This document shows, in pieces, positions 1 to 9,281 of a stretch of 64,000 bases of DNA (within the stretch, counting starts at the first letter, position 1; each line of letters opens with the position of its first letter). The DNA lies in contig NZ_NEFF01000001.1 in NCBI RefSeq assembly GCF_002252045.1, positions 310,001-374,000 of the forward strand, in the 5' to 3' direction. The position numbers and the translations under genes are program-made. The notes under the pieces were generated by a model that saw only the letters and a list, made by a program, of their open reading frames with translations, searched no databases and had not been told where the DNA came from. The stretch is from Ignatzschineria sp. F8392 (GTDB lineage: Bacteria; Pseudomonadota; Gammaproteobacteria; Cardiobacteriales; Wohlfahrtiimonadaceae).

Positions 1-660
1 GAGTGCAGCCATCCAGTTAACTTCAGGTGAAACAAATTGAGGAACTTTAAACCAAGGTGCTTCAACAACCTTTTCAAATTCAACTAATCCTAGTGTAGCA
101 GCAACCGAATAACCAACAGCAATACCGATCAAAATAGGGACTAGTCTTAAGAAGCGTTTACCAAAAATTGTCACCAATACTGTCACAGCGAAGGTAATGG
201 CTGAGACAATGATGGAGAGTTTGTAGTCGATCACTTGCTCACCATTCGATTTCCCCATTGCCATCTGTGTCGCAACGGCAGCTACGGAGAGCCCAATCAC
301 GATAATGACAGGACCGATCACAACTGGCGGAATCAATTTATGGACGCTATCGATCCCCTTTATGCGAATGGCAAAAGCGAAGACAAAATACATAAAGCCT
401 GCGGCGAAGAGGCCAAAGAAGGTTGCTCCTGGTCCCCAAGTAGTCATCGAGAAGATGATCGGGGCGATAAAAGCAAAAGAGGAGCCGAGAAAAATCGGTA
501 CCTTCCAACCGGTAACGATCTGAAAGAGAATGGTGCCAATGCCGGCACCGAGAAGCGCCATAGAAGGGTTAAGTCCTGTTAAAAGGGGGACGAGCACCAT
601 TGCACCGAAGGCTACAAAGAGAATCTGTAGACCTGCAACGGCGTTATGAATAGCCTGCAT
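1..660 (-). CDS. uraA: Uracil permease (NCS2 family), partial, C-terminus beyond left edge
   Basis: Inner-membrane uracil:proton symporter for pyrimidine salvage. The 220 visible residues start at an ATG on the complement of 658-660, preceded by a TGAGGT ribosome-binding site about 9 nt upstream. They contain successive hydrophobic segments and the NCS2 hallmark FLGSSFAFI near residues 56-64, followed by PPVVIGPVIIVIGL. The segment ending PWFKVPQFVSP resembles the UraA stretch before transmembrane segment 7. The rest of the protein, including the second half of the inverted repeat, lies outside the window. No stop or frameshift is seen. A xanthine/uracil permease of another subtype is possible, but similarity is closest to UraA. 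Confidence 0.85.
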   Translation of the reverse strand, partial: MQAIHNAVAGLQILFVAFGAMVLVPLLTGLNPSMALLGAGIGTILFQIVTGWKVPIFLGSSFAFIAPIIFSMTTWGPGATFFGLFAAGFMYFVFAFAIRIKGIDSVHKLIPPVVIGPVIIVIGLSVAAVATQMAMGKSNGEQVIDYKLSIIVSAITFAVTVLVTIFGKRFLRLVPILIGIAVGYSVAATLGLVEFEKVVEAPWFKVPQFVSPEVNWMAAL

Positions 661-1278
661 AGAGTAGATACCTCATTAAGAATAGATATTAAAGGATCGA
701 TAGGGTGCATCGGGGGATGCGTCAATAGAAAATTGTTTTTTTGATTATAGCAGGTTATTGCATGAGATCATCTTTGAGATCTATTCAGACTAAGGTGGTT
801 TCGAATCATTTTTTCCAAAGTGTAGATTATTGACTCTAGGTAGGAGGATAAAATCTATACAATTCTGTATATCTCTAAAAGTTGTAGATGTAATCATTAT
901 TTGAGATACTTCTCTCTCTTGGGATTGATCTAACTTGATTAATCATTAGTTGCCCAATTGAGATAAGATTCTTTGAGCTCTTAGTCATGTAAACTACTGG
1001 CTAGAACTCTGTATAAAAGACTCTATAGGGTTATAGAGGGGCTATATAGAGGTTTATATCAAAGAGAAGATCAACGATTCTGTAAACTTCAATGACATAT
1101 TTAATTCTTAAGATTTAATTCTTAATGTTTAAATCTTGAGAATTAAGACTTAACTTAAGTTGTAATTTTTAATTTTTAATTTTTAAATCACAAGGTTAAG
1201 TTACAAGTTTAAATTATAAGTTTAAGTTATAAACTTAAACGACTATATCAATCATTATATTAGGGAGGAGAAATAGGA
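661..1278. other. AT-rich intergenic region with hairpins and short repeats
   Basis: This 618 bp gap separates the divergent uraA and purU and should hold both promoters. No convincing ORF was found. The purU-proximal third is very AT-rich. It contains three copies of AATTTTT (1164-1184), an 18 bp near-perfect inverted repeat (1101-1146), a 9 bp perfect inverted repeat (1220-1240), and a loose 13 bp periodicity of TTAAGTTAT-like words from about 1195 to 1240. Confidence 0.6.
1101..1146. repeat. 18 bp inverted repeat in the purU leader
   Basis: Arms 1101-1118 and 1129-1146 (TTAATTCTTAAG... / ...CTTGAGAATTAA) pair with a single mismatch, which would be a wobble pair in RNA, around a 10 nt loop. 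It lies about 130 nt upstream of purU. A second perfect inverted repeat, GTTTAAGTT-ATA-AACTTAAAC (1220-1240), lies 38 nt before the purU start. Either could be an operator or an mRNA hairpin; function is unknown. Confidence 0.5.
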
Positions 1279-2127
1279 ATGAATAGATATCGATTGGTGA
1301 TGTCTTGCCCCGATGGTGTTGGAATTGTCTCGGCTGTGAGCGGCTTTTTAGCGGAGAATGGCGGCTGGATTATGGAAGCGAATCACCATTCAGATTTGGA
1401 AACAGGTATGTTCTTTATGCGGCATGTGATTAAAGCGGAGAGCCTGCCTTTTGGAGTTGAGGAGTTTGAGCGACGCTTCACCCCTATTGCAGAGAAATTT
1501 CAGCTCAACTGGCGTATTGTTGATACTTCTAAGCGCCATAAAGTGATGCTGATGGCAAGTAAAGAAGCACACTGTTTAGTCGATATCTTATCGCGTTGGC
1601 ATGCCGACGAACTCGATTGCGAAATTGTGGGGGTGATCTCTAACCATAATGATCTAGCGAGCTTAGTGGAGTGGTATGGAATCCCTTATCACCATGTACC
1701 GGTCGATCCGCAGAATAAGGAACCAAGTTTTGCTAAGGTTAATCAATTGATTGAAGATTCGGAAGCAGATACGATTGTTTTAGCACGCTATATGCAGATT
1801 ATTCCACCGGAATTATGTCAGAAGTATCAACATCGAATTATCAATATTCATCACAGTTTTCTCCCCTCTTTTATCGGGGCTAAGCCATATCATCAAGCGG
1901 CCAAAAGGGGTGTGAAATTGATCGGTGCAACGTGCCACTATGTGACTGAAGATCTCGATGCCGGCCCCATTATTGAGCAAGATGTGATCCGCGTTTCACA
2001 TGAAGATAGTGTCAAAGATATGGTGCGTTTAGGAAAGGATATAGAGAAGGTCGTCCTTGCTCGAGGTTTGCGCTACCATCTTGAAGATCGTGTCATTGTT
2101 CAAGGTAATACGACAGTTATTTTTTAA
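1279..2127 (+). CDS. purU: Formyltetrahydrofolate deformylase
   Basis: Cytosolic enzyme that hydrolyses 10-formyl-tetrahydrofolate to formate and tetrahydrofolate, balancing one-carbon pools and feeding formate to purine synthesis. The 282-residue protein has the expected length and two-part layout: an N-terminal ACT domain (about residues 1-85, opening with RLVMSCPDGVGIVSAVS) and a formyltransferase-fold catalytic domain. The catalytic signature NIHHSFLPSF is at residues 189-198 (Asn189, His191/His192), with Asp227 in DLDAGPI. The ATG follows a GGGAGGAG ribosome-binding site. It converges on pabC, with a shared hairpin between them. The ACT domain suggests allosteric control, as known for the E. 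coli enzyme (methionine/glycine). Confidence 0.95.
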   Translation: MNRYRLVMSCPDGVGIVSAVSGFLAENGGWIMEANHHSDLETGMFFMRHVIKAESLPFGVEEFERRFTPIAEKFQLNWRIVDTSKRHKVMLMASKEAHCLVDILSRWHADELDCEIVGVISNHNDLASLVEWYGIPYHHVPVDPQNKEPSFAKVNQLIEDSEADTIVLARYMQIIPPELCQKYQHRIINIHHSFLPSFIGAKPYHQAAKRGVKLIGATCHYVTEDLDAGPIIEQDVIRVSHEDSVKDMVRLGKDIEKVVLARGLRYHLEDRVIVQGNTTVIF

Positions 2128-2131
2128 TGAA

Positions 2132-2154
2132 AAGGAGGGATTCTCCCCCTCCTT
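2132..2154. terminator. Hairpin between convergent purU and pabC
   Basis: The perfect 8 bp stem AAGGAGGG/CCCTCCTT has a 7 nt loop. It lies 5 bp after the purU stop and 28 bp beyond the pabC stop. On the minus strand it is followed by TTTTC, and on the plus strand only by CTCTCT. It could serve both genes as a weak bidirectional terminator. Confidence 0.55.
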
Positions 2155-2181
2155 CTCTCTACGCACTATTCTACAACGGCA

Positions 2182-2808
2182 CTATTCCACAATATTTTTA
2201 GTAGAGAATTCTATCTCCCCAAAATCGATCATGGCATTGAAGAGTCTAATTTTACTAAATTGTTTTAACTCTTCGCGATGAATTTGCCGAGGTATTAAGA
2301 TGCCGTGATGCAGAAGCGCCGCTCTTTTAGTGCCCTCAAGAAGCGGAGATGCCGGCGTATACCAATGCTCTCCTTCGAGGAGCGCGATATTGGCAATTGA
2401 GGTATCGGTTAGAAAGCCATCGCGAGTCATTAAAATATCATCACAACGTTTCTTCTGTTGAAAGAGTGTATTAATAACGGGACGCTTCTCATATTTATAG
2501 CGGTAGTCGAGCGCTGTTTCAATCAGTTTAAGTGAATTGACAGGTCGCATCTCATAGGGGAGAAATTCAATTGTTGAGATCTCCTCTTCATAGATTACTC
2601 GTACTCGATAGAGTCCTTTTTTAGGAATATTATCAAGTTGCATCAATGCTTGAGGCAGTGAGAGAGGGGGCGCATCGGGATAGAAATGTTCCCGAGTTCT
2701 ATCCATTCTCTTTTGATGATAGGAGAGGGCAAAAAAGTAACCATCTTCCAACTTAATTGTCTCAAGAAATGGGGAGGTAGATTTTTTCGATAAGCTCATG
2801 GTATTCAT
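2182..2808 (-). CDS. pabC: Aminotransferase class IV, putative 4-amino-4-deoxychorismate lyase
   Basis: PLP-dependent enzyme of fold type IV that probably releases pyruvate from aminodeoxychorismate to give p-aminobenzoate for folate synthesis. The 208 residues are short for PabC but match the compact class IV domain often found beside or fused to PabB. YKYEKR contains the probable PLP lysine. The stretch DDILMTRDGFLTDTSIANIA and the later TPASPLLEGTKRA are class IV signatures. It overlaps the 3' end of pabB by 47 nt in another frame, so translation is likely coupled. The start at 2808 has only a weak AGAGA ribosome-binding site; an ATG three codons later (2799) is possible. A branched-chain or D-amino-acid aminotransferase role is unlikely given the neighbour. 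Confidence 0.85.
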   Translation of the reverse strand: MNTMSLSKKSTSPFLETIKLEDGYFFALSYHQKRMDRTREHFYPDAPPLSLPQALMQLDNIPKKGLYRVRVIYEEEISTIEFLPYEMRPVNSLKLIETALDYRYKYEKRPVINTLFQQKKRCDDILMTRDGFLTDTSIANIALLEGEHWYTPASPLLEGTKRAALLHHGILIPRQIHREELKQFSKIRLFNAMIDFGEIEFSTKNIVE

Positions 2809-3922
2809 TCTCTACATTGCTCATAGCGGTAATGCCACCACCACTTTTAAAGGTGTAGTGGTAGAGGGGGGAAACAGTCTGATCCGATATATTATCAGCC
2901 ATATCATCAGCCACATCATCAATCACATTATCAATCGTATTATTAATCATATCGTCAGTTGCATCGTTGTTCTGGTGAGTCTGCTCCTCAAGATAGCGAA
3001 TGAGAACGGTGCTATCAAGATTTTCTCCATCAAAAATAGCGGCGACACCGGAGTAGAAATGGCGTGAATATGACTCGATTTGAGTCAGGATTTCGGTCGC
3101 TTTATCACGAGGAGATCCTGTGATGGAGCCTGCCGGTAGAAGTTGGTAGAAGAGATCTCCTAGTGACTCTCTATAATTTTGGGGGAGATCTCCTTCAATC
3201 ATAGAGCTACTTTGGAGAATCTCCCCATCACCCCGAGAGATACGATCAATGTAACGAAAGCGGGTAATGCGAGCATTGTTAGCGACGAGAGAGATATCTC
3301 TAATAGCCTCTTGTGCAACAGTTTCATGTTCATCAATCTCTTTGGGATCTTCCATCAATCTCTCTAATGCATTAGGAATCGCGGCATTGATTGTGCCTTT
3401 CATCGGATAGGTGGCGATGACATTATCCTTAATTGTAATAAAAGTCTCTGGTGAAAAGGAGCAAAACTCTCCTTTTAGCCAGAGTCGATATTTCGCTTGA
3501 GTACGTTGAAAGATCTCAGGAAGAGTGAGATTACACTTCACTAAGGTTGGAAAAGTAAGGTTGGCGAGGGAGATCTCCCCATTTTTGAGCGCCATCATTA
3601 ATTGTGTAAAAGAGGATTGATAGCGAGCAAAGGGGATCGGTTCTGGTTGCCAAATTACCGGCATACTCTCATCTAGAAATGCTTTTTTGGAAGCAGGAGA
3701 GCGCCTCTCTTCAGCTTTTTTATGATCGACCCACTCTGTAAACTTCTCAATGTTATTCTGTTTGCCATTAAAGTCGAAAGCGATCTCTGAGGGATCTATT
3801 TCGGAGAGAGGCAAAACAATATTTGTTTGAGTATCAAAACTCGCAATGAGAAGAAAGGGGCTCTTTTCAGAGGCGAGTTGATTGATGGTTTTGATGGCAG
3901 TTGGTCGATCTAGAAAATTCAT
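2762..3922 (-). CDS. pabB: Aminodeoxychorismate synthase component I
   Basis: Converts chorismate and ammonia to 4-amino-4-deoxychorismate, the first dedicated step to p-aminobenzoate and folate; the ammonia normally comes from a PabA glutaminase, which is not in this window. The 386 residues form a short PabB lacking most of the N-terminal region. Chorismate-binding motifs are present: YPMKGTI (172-178), DEHE (197-200), the LVANNARI/DRISR region, GSITGSPRDKA (265-275) and SGGGITAMSNVENEY (360-374). Between strand VLIRYLEEQ and the SGGGI motif lies an Asp/Asn-rich insertion (about 315-350) encoded by a 12 bp tandem repeat, probably a surface loop. The start has an AAGGTCAC ribosome-binding site. 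Confidence 0.92.
   Translation of the reverse strand: MNFLDRPTAIKTINQLASEKSPFLLIASFDTQTNIVLPLSEIDPSEIAFDFNGKQNNIEKFTEWVDHKKAEERRSPASKKAFLDESMPVIWQPEPIPFARYQSSFTQLMMALKNGEISLANLTFPTLVKCNLTLPEIFQRTQAKYRLWLKGEFCSFSPETFITIKDNVIATYPMKGTINAAIPNALERLMEDPKEIDEHETVAQEAIRDISLVANNARITRFRYIDRISRGDGEILQSSSMIEGDLPQNYRESLGDLFYQLLPAGSITGSPRDKATEILTQIESYSRHFYSGVAAIFDGENLDSTVLIRYLEEQTHQNNDATDDMINNTIDNVIDDVADDMADNISDQTVSPLYHYTFKSGGGITAMSNVENEYHELIEKIYLPIS
2891..2962. repeat. In-frame 12 bp tandem repeat inside pabB (6 copies)
   Basis: Six units of the form ATYATCARYCAY follow each other exactly every 12 bp (2891, 2903, 2915, 2927, 2939, 2951), with decay toward one end. Because 12 is a multiple of three, the array adds four-residue blocks (about residues 320-344 of PabB) without breaking the frame. 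Confidence 0.85.
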
Positions 3923-4000
3923 AAATATGTGACCTTAAGGATGATTGATGAAAATTAAAGGTAATATCGAAGGCTGATAAAGTTGATAAAGCTTGTTAAC

Positions 4001-4960
4001 TCATTTTAATGAGGATGATTTTTGTCGTTTTTCCGGACTCCTAATTTCAAAGTAGCTAATTGCGAGTAGAGAGCTCACCATAATCAGTGCGCCTAACCAA
4101 AATTGTAGTGTGACAGCCCAGCCAAAGATGATAAACCCTAAAAAGGTATTGAGTGGCAATTTAAAGTAATCGAAAGGCTGAATAAAGATCACATCGGCAT
4201 GAGAATAAGCCTTTGCGACACTATATTGGGCAATCGCTGTTAGAAAGCCTAAGAGTAGCAGTGCAAGTAGAAGCTCCCTATCAGGAACGAAGAGCTGATC
4301 TGGAAGGTGGCTAAAATTGTCAGTTAATGCGATAAAAAGATTGATCGGCACCATTAAGATATAGAGATAGCTCACCATTGTTAGGGGGTGATCTTTATCG
4401 GAGAGATGCTTCATCAAGAGCGCATGCAGTGCCCAAAAGAGTGCCGCAAGTAGGGGGTAGATAGCAGCACTATTAAAGTTTTGTTGATTGGGGGCCAAAA
4501 TAATAATGGCACCCATAAATCCTAAAATTGTGGCGATAACGCGTGGTGCTGTTAATCGTTCTCGTAAAAAGAGAAAAGCGCCGAGGCTTGCGAAGAGAGG
4601 GGAGGTCATTAGGAGCGCGACGCCCTCACCGATTGGAAATTGAATCGCAAGAGCATAGACCCAAAATTGAATTCCGATGACTGCCACTAAAATACGCCAA
4701 AAATGGGTCATAAAGTGTTGTGTATAGAGAATTCTCTTCAATCCTAATCGTAGGATAAAGGGGGCCATAAAGAGAAGGGCAAAGAGGTATTGGTAGAAGG
4801 CTATCCAGCTAGAGGTGATACGGTAATGCTCAGTTATTAGAGGCGTAATCACATTGATGCCGGCAAAGGCGATCCCTGCTAGTAGCATCCATATCGCGCC
4901 ATGCAGTGAATACTCTTTACTCTCAGTATAACGTTTTAGCAGATATTGAAATCGATTCAT
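4001..4960 (-). CDS. DMT-superfamily EamA transporter
   Basis: Inner-membrane protein of 319 residues with about ten predicted transmembrane helices arranged as two EamA repeats. The first repeat runs from about residue 20 (AIWMLLAGIAFAGINV) to 155 (TILGFMGAIIILAPN) and the second from about 165 to 305. The family exports metabolites such as amino acids, nucleosides or S-adenosylmethionine; the substrate cannot be told from sequence. It is transcribed in the same direction as era (upstream) and pabB (downstream) but is separated from era by a strong hairpin, so it is probably its own unit. Confidence 0.85.
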   Translation of the reverse strand: MNRFQYLLKRYTESKEYSLHGAIWMLLAGIAFAGINVITPLITEHYRITSSWIAFYQYLFALLFMAPFILRLGLKRILYTQHFMTHFWRILVAVIGIQFWVYALAIQFPIGEGVALLMTSPLFASLGAFLFLRERLTAPRVIATILGFMGAIIILAPNQQNFNSAAIYPLLAALFWALHALLMKHLSDKDHPLTMVSYLYILMVPINLFIALTDNFSHLPDQLFVPDRELLLALLLLGFLTAIAQYSVAKAYSHADVIFIQPFDYFKLPLNTFLGFIIFGWAVTLQFWLGALIMVSSLLAISYFEIRSPEKRQKSSSLK

Positions 4961-5041
4961 AGAGAAGTTTTTAGGGCTGGCTTAGAGAAAGTTTTAGAGA
5001 AAGCTTTAGATAATATCGCGGAGAGATAAGGTCATGAACGG

Positions 5042-5068
5042 AAAAGATCTTCCAAAGGAAGATCTTTT
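5042..5068 (-). terminator. Terminator after the lepA-lepB-rnc-era operon
   Basis: The 12 bp arms AAAAGATCTTCC (5042-5053) and GGAAGATCTTTT (5057-5068) are perfectly complementary with a 3 nt loop. On the minus strand the 3' arm ends in a TTTT run. It lies 23 bp past the era stop. Confidence 0.7.
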
Positions 5069-5090
5069 GCTGTTTCAAAAAGGGTTTAAT

Positions 5091-5981
5091 TTAGAGAAGA
5101 TCTTTATAGCCAAGGGCATTGAGTGCCTTCTCATCATCAGACCATCCTTCTCTCACCTTCACAAAGGCGCGTAGAAAGACTTTAGCATCAAAGAGACGCT
5201 CTAAATCGATTCTCGCCTGTGTGCTCGCCTCTTTTAAGGTTGCGCCCCCTTTACCGATAACAATCCCTTTTTGGCTCTCTCTCTCTACAGAGATAGCCGC
5301 TAAGATGCGGTAGAGGTTTCCTTCAATCTTAAACTCCTCAATCTCAACAGCGATTGTGTAGGGGAGCTCTTGGTTGAGTCTACGCGTCAATTTCTCTCTT
5401 AAAACTTCTGCCGCTAAAAATGCGCTTGAGACCGTCGTAATCTCATCTTCACTATAAGGGAAAGGCTGTTCAGGAAGATATTTTTTAATCACGTCGAGCA
5501 GAACATCCGCAGATTTTGCCTGTTTTGCACTAAGGGGCACAATATCTGAGAAGGGGAAGCGCTCACTCATTTCAGCAATAAAGGGGAAGAGCTCCTCTTT
5601 GTTTTGTAGCTTATCAATTTTATTGATCACTAGGATAACAGGTGTTTCAATCCCTTTGAGCTTGCTCAATACCTTCTCATCATCTTTATTAAAGCGAAGC
5701 GCTTCGACAATGAAGATAATAACATCACCTGTTGTAATGGTACTCATCGCGGTTCTGTTGAGCTGCTTATTGAGTGCCGACTGCATATTGGTATGAATTC
5801 CCGGGGTATCTAGAAAGATAATTTGTGTATCTTCATCGGTATAGATGCCAGTAATTGCGTGACGGGTTGTTTGTGGTTTATTGGAGGTGATACTAATTTT
5901 CTGCCCCAAGATACCATTCATTAAGGTTGATTTTCCTACATTAGGGCGGCCAACAATGGATGCAAATCCTGCTTTTGTCAT
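5091..5981 (-). CDS. era: GTPase Era
   Basis: Essential ribosome-associated GTPase that binds the 3' end of 16S rRNA and helps 30S maturation. The 296 residues match the family length. G1 GRPNVGKST (residues 11-19), G3 DTPG near 58, G4 NKID near 120 and G5 SAK are all present, followed by a C-terminal KH RNA-binding domain containing GKGGATLKEASTQAR. It is the last gene of lepA-lepB-rnc-era and starts 2 nt after the rnc stop, so it is probably translationally coupled. A strong hairpin follows. Confidence 0.98.
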   Translation of the reverse strand: MTKAGFASIVGRPNVGKSTLMNGILGQKISITSNKPQTTRHAITGIYTDEDTQIIFLDTPGIHTNMQSALNKQLNRTAMSTITTGDVIIFIVEALRFNKDDEKVLSKLKGIETPVILVINKIDKLQNKEELFPFIAEMSERFPFSDIVPLSAKQAKSADVLLDVIKKYLPEQPFPYSEDEITTVSSAFLAAEVLREKLTRRLNQELPYTIAVEIEEFKIEGNLYRILAAISVERESQKGIVIGKGGATLKEASTQARIDLERLFDAKVFLRAFVKVREGWSDDEKALNALGYKDLL

Positions 5982-5982
5982 C

Positions 5983-6651
5983 TTAAATTTTCTCCAACAT
6001 TAATTCAGCGGCACGTTGTTCCGCACGTTTTTTGGTTGTCCCTTCTGCAATGGTTTTATGATTCTCAAAGGTGCAGAGGACTTTAAAGACCTTCTCATGA
6101 TCACGGCCTGAGATATCGATCACCTCATAGATGGGGATCTCTCTATTGAGGGCCTGAAGTTTCTCTTGGAGACGGCTCTTAGGGCTCTTGAAGATCTCGC
6201 CTAGATCCTTCTTCGCTTTTTCGGTAATCGATTGGAAGTAGGGCTCATAGAGCGAAAGAATAACAAGACGAGTGGTCTCAAAGTCGGAATCGAGAAAGAG
6301 TGCACCAAAGAGGGCTTCTAAGCAGTCTGAGAGAGTACTAGGTCTAAATTCGCCTTCATTATTCTTCTCGCCGAGACTCAAGATAAGGAACTTATTGAGC
6401 TCTAGTCTTAGGGCGATCTCTGCTAAAGTATCCTCTTTAACGAGATGGGCGCGTAACTGACTAAGCTCTCCTTCATTCGCCTCTGGCAACTTATGGTAGA
6501 GTGCTTCGGCAATAATAAAGTTAAGGCAGCCATCGCCTAAATACTCAAGACGTTCATTATTGTTTTGAGAATAGGAACGATGAACAAAGGCTCGTTTTAA
6601 GAGCCGTTTATCCATAAAGGTGTAATTTAGTTTCTGCTCAAGTTTGTGCAT
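5983..6651 (-). CDS. rnc: Ribonuclease III
   Basis: Endonuclease that cuts double-stranded RNA, including the 30S rRNA precursor and structured mRNAs. The 222 residues carry the catalytic signature NERLEYLGDGCLNFI (about residues 32-46) with its acidic cluster, and the second acidic motif DCLEALFGALFLD (about 109-121). A double-stranded-RNA-binding domain (about 150-222) ends in KKRAEQRAAELMLEKI. It sits tightly between lepB and era with 1 nt spacers, the usual gammaproteobacterial arrangement. RNase III often autoregulates by cutting its own leader; no leader structure was identified here. Confidence 0.97.
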   Translation of the reverse strand: MHKLEQKLNYTFMDKRLLKRAFVHRSYSQNNNERLEYLGDGCLNFIIAEALYHKLPEANEGELSQLRAHLVKEDTLAEIALRLELNKFLILSLGEKNNEGEFRPSTLSDCLEALFGALFLDSDFETTRLVILSLYEPYFQSITEKAKKDLGEIFKSPKSRLQEKLQALNREIPIYEVIDISGRDHEKVFKVLCTFENHKTIAEGTTKKRAEQRAAELMLEKI

Positions 6652-6652
6652 A

Positions 6653-7480
6653 TTAGTCTATTGTTGTAAAGATATGATCACAATCTTTAAAAGAGGTGAC
6701 ACAGTTATAGTTCATCCAGATAAAGCGCGCTTTACCCAATATTTTTTGATCATCCACGAGCTCCCAGAAGCGACCATCGTAACTATTGTCTCGATTATCT
6801 CCCATCATTAGGAACTTTCCTTCTGGAATTGTGAGCGGGAACTTATGGTAGAGTCCTACACCACGATCCGCAGGGGTGATTACTTTAGAGGTTTGAATGA
6901 TCTGCTCTTTGTAGAGATCAGATCCTGGCTCGCCAACTGGAAAGCGCTCAAGTACAAAGAGGTCATCTTCTTCAGGAGCTCTTGCCGGTCCAATGACTTG
7001 ATACTCTAAAGGCTCGCCATTGATCGTAAACTGTTTGTTCTTATAATCGACAACATCTCCCGGCACCGCGACAACTCGCTTGATGTAGTTAACCTTCTCA
7101 TCTTTGGGGAATTTAAAGATCGCAACGTCCCCTCTCTCAATCCCTTCGCCGGGTTTTGAGAAGAGCCTTGTATTGAGGATCGGTAGACGAACACCATAGG
7201 ACCACTTGTCTGCGACAATCATATCGCCGGCATAGAGTGTTGGTTGCATCGATCCTGAAGGAATGACGTAAGGCTCTATAATAAAGGAGCGTAACACCCC
7301 AACAAAGAGGACAACGGGAAAGAGAAATTTAGCCCAATCAACGATCTTAGGCTCTTTTTTACCTAACTTTCGTCTCTTCTTATAGTAGAGCGAATCGAGC
7401 AACCAGATTAGACCGGTTACCGGAATGGCTAAAATAATAAGAATTGAGAGGTAGTGGGTAAAATCTGCAAATAGTGACAT
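6653..7480 (-). CDS. lepB: Signal peptidase I
   Basis: Inner-membrane serine protease that removes signal peptides from Sec- and Tat-exported proteins. The 275 residues have two N-terminal hydrophobic segments (about 8-25 and 48-65) separated by a basic cytoplasmic loop (KKRRKLGKK). Box B PSGSMQPTL (residues 73-81) contains the nucleophilic serine, box D NYIKRVVAVPGD contains the general-base lysine, and box E MGDNRDNSYDGRFW follows. Ordered behind lepA with a 7 nt gap. Confidence 0.97.
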   Translation of the reverse strand: MSLFADFTHYLSILIILAIPVTGLIWLLDSLYYKKRRKLGKKEPKIVDWAKFLFPVVLFVGVLRSFIIEPYVIPSGSMQPTLYAGDMIVADKWSYGVRLPILNTRLFSKPGEGIERGDVAIFKFPKDEKVNYIKRVVAVPGDVVDYKNKQFTINGEPLEYQVIGPARAPEEDDLFVLERFPVGEPGSDLYKEQIIQTSKVITPADRGVGLYHKFPLTIPEGKFLMMGDNRDNSYDGRFWELVDDQKILGKARFIWMNYNCVTSFKDCDHIFTTID

Positions 7481-7487
7481 AGTTTAT

Positions 7488-9281
7488 CTACTCTTCATTA
7501 ACTTTAAGGACAGCAAGGAAGGCCTCTTGTGGAATCTCCACGCTGCCAACCTGCTTCATCCGTTTCTTACCTTCTTTCTGTTTCTCAAGAAGTTTACGTT
7601 TACGGCTCACATCGCCCCCATAACATTTAGCAGTCACATCTTTACGGAGGGCTCTGACGTTTGTTCTTGCGATAATATTAGCGCCAATAGCGGCTTGAAT
7701 CGCAATCTCAAATTGTTGTCTTGGGATCAATTCACGCATCTTCTCAACAAGCTTACGACCTTGATATTGAGCATTATCTTTATGTGTGATGAGTGAGAGC
7801 GCATCAACACGATCACCATTAATTAAGACATCCACCTTCACGAGATCAGAAGCCTCAAAACGGAGGAATTTATAATCGAATGAAGCATAACCGCGCGAGA
7901 CCGATTTGAGGCGATCGAAGAAATCTAAGACCACTTCACTCATCGGAATCTCATAGCGAAGTTGTACCTGATTACCGGCATAGACCATATCAATTTGAAC
8001 GCCGCGCTTTTCGATACAGAGCTTCATAATATTGCCAATATAATCTTGTGGAGTGAGGATATTGGCTTCAATAATCGGTTCTCTAATCTCTTTGATCTGG
8101 GTCGTTTTAGGCAATCCATCTGGATTATCGACATAGATGATCTCCCCGTCATTCTTCTCAACCTCATAGATAACGGTAGGGGCAGTTGTGATGAGATCTA
8201 AGTTATATTCCCGCTCAAGACGCTCTTGGATAATCTCCATATGGAGCATTCCGAGGAATCCACAGCGGAAGCCAAAACCTAAGGCTTGTGATGTTTCTGG
8301 TTCAAAGTGGAGTGAAGCATCATTCAGACGTAGCTTTTTGAGTGCTTCTCGCAGATCTTCATATTCTTCAGATTCAACAGGGAAGAGACCGGCAAATACA
8401 CGGGGCTGAACCATCTCAAATCCTGGAACAGCCTCTTTAGCGGGATTTCTTTCAAGCGTGATGGTATCACCGACCGGAGCACCATCGATATCTTTAATGC
8501 CGGCGATGACAAAACCCACTTCCCCAGCGGAGAGTTGCTCTTTATCAACACGGTTAGGGGTAAATACGCCAACATGAGTCACTTCATGAGATTCTTTTGT
8601 ACTCATGATTTTGATCTTATCATTTTTGCGTAAAACGCCATCAAAGATTCGAACGAGGGAGACAACTCCAACATATTGGTCATACCATGAATCGATGATG
8701 AGTGCTTTAAGCGGCGCATTAACATCTCCAACCGGCGCGGGGATGCGTTTGATCATATCTTCTAACACATCTCTAACACCAATTCCTGATTTTGCTGAAC
8801 AGCGAACCGCATCGAGTGCTTCAATGGCAATGATATCTTCTATCTCCATTGCAACACGATCAGGATCAGCGGCCGGAAGATCGATCTTATTAAGGACAGG
8901 AATAACCTCTAAACCTTGATCAATAGCGGTATAACAGTTAGCAACCGATTGCGCTTCAACACCTTGCGCGGCATCAACAACTAAGAGCGCGCCTTCACAA
9001 GCATAGAGTGAGCGGGAGACCTCATAGGAGAAGTCAACGTGTCCCGGCGTGTCGATAAAATTGAGATGATACACTTCACCATCGTCAGCTTTATAGTCGA
9101 GAGAAACACAGTGTGCTTTAATCGTAATGCCCCGTTCTTTCTCAAGATCCATAGAGTCTAAGACCCGATCTTGCATCTCGCGTTCAGTAAGACCCTCACA
9201 GATACGGATAAACTGGTCAGCTAAAGAGGATTTGCCATGGTCAATATGGGCAATGATTGAAAAGTTTCTAATGTTCTTCAT
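7488..9281 (-). CDS. lepA: Elongation factor 4 (LepA)
   Basis: Translational GTPase that acts on the ribosome during stress or initiation-complex assembly. The 597 residues match the family. Motifs include G1 AHIDHGKSS (11-19), switch [10 protein letters not shown]3 DTPGH, and G4 NKIDLP, followed by EF-G-like domains and the LepA-specific C-terminal domain ([22 protein letters not shown]). First gene of the lepA-lepB-rnc-era operon; its promoter should lie in the gap upstream (9282 onward on the plus strand). Confidence 0.98.
   Translation of the reverse strand: MKNIRNFSIIAHIDHGKSSLADQFIRICEGLTEREMQDRVLDSMDLEKERGITIKAHCVSLDYKADDGEVYHLNFIDTPGHVDFSYEVSRSLYACEGALLVVDAAQGVEAQSVANCYTAIDQGLEVIPVLNKIDLPAADPDRVAMEIEDIIAIEALDAVRCSAKSGIGVRDVLEDMIKRIPAPVGDVNAPLKALIIDSWYDQYVGVVSLVRIFDGVLRKNDKIKIMSTKESHEVTHVGVFTPNRVDKEQLSAGEVGFVIAGIKDIDGAPVGDTITLERNPAKEAVPGFEMVQPRVFAGLFPVESEEYEDLREALKKLRLNDASLHFEPETSQALGFGFRCGFLGMLHMEIIQERLEREYNLDLITTAPTVIYEVEKNDGEIIYVDNPDGLPKTTQIKEIREPIIEANILTPQDYIGNIMKLCIEKRGVQIDMVYAGNQVQLRYEIPMSEVVLDFFDRLKSVSRGYASFDYKFLRFEASDLVKVDVLINGDRVDALSLITHKDNAQYQGRKLVEKMRELIPRQQFEIAIQAAIGANIIARTNVRALRKDVTAKCYGGDVSRKRKLLEKQKEGKKRMKQVGSVEIPQEAFLAVLKVNEE

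Noticed and set aside
780-810. Possible tRNA T-loop sequence (TTTCGAATCA)
   Set aside because: No cloverleaf or acceptor stem around it; no tRNA was found anywhere in the window.
2798-3067. Plus-strand ORF opposite the pabB repeat (IISHIINHI pattern)
   Set aside because: It is the antisense reading of the 12 bp repeat inside a well-supported pabB gene.
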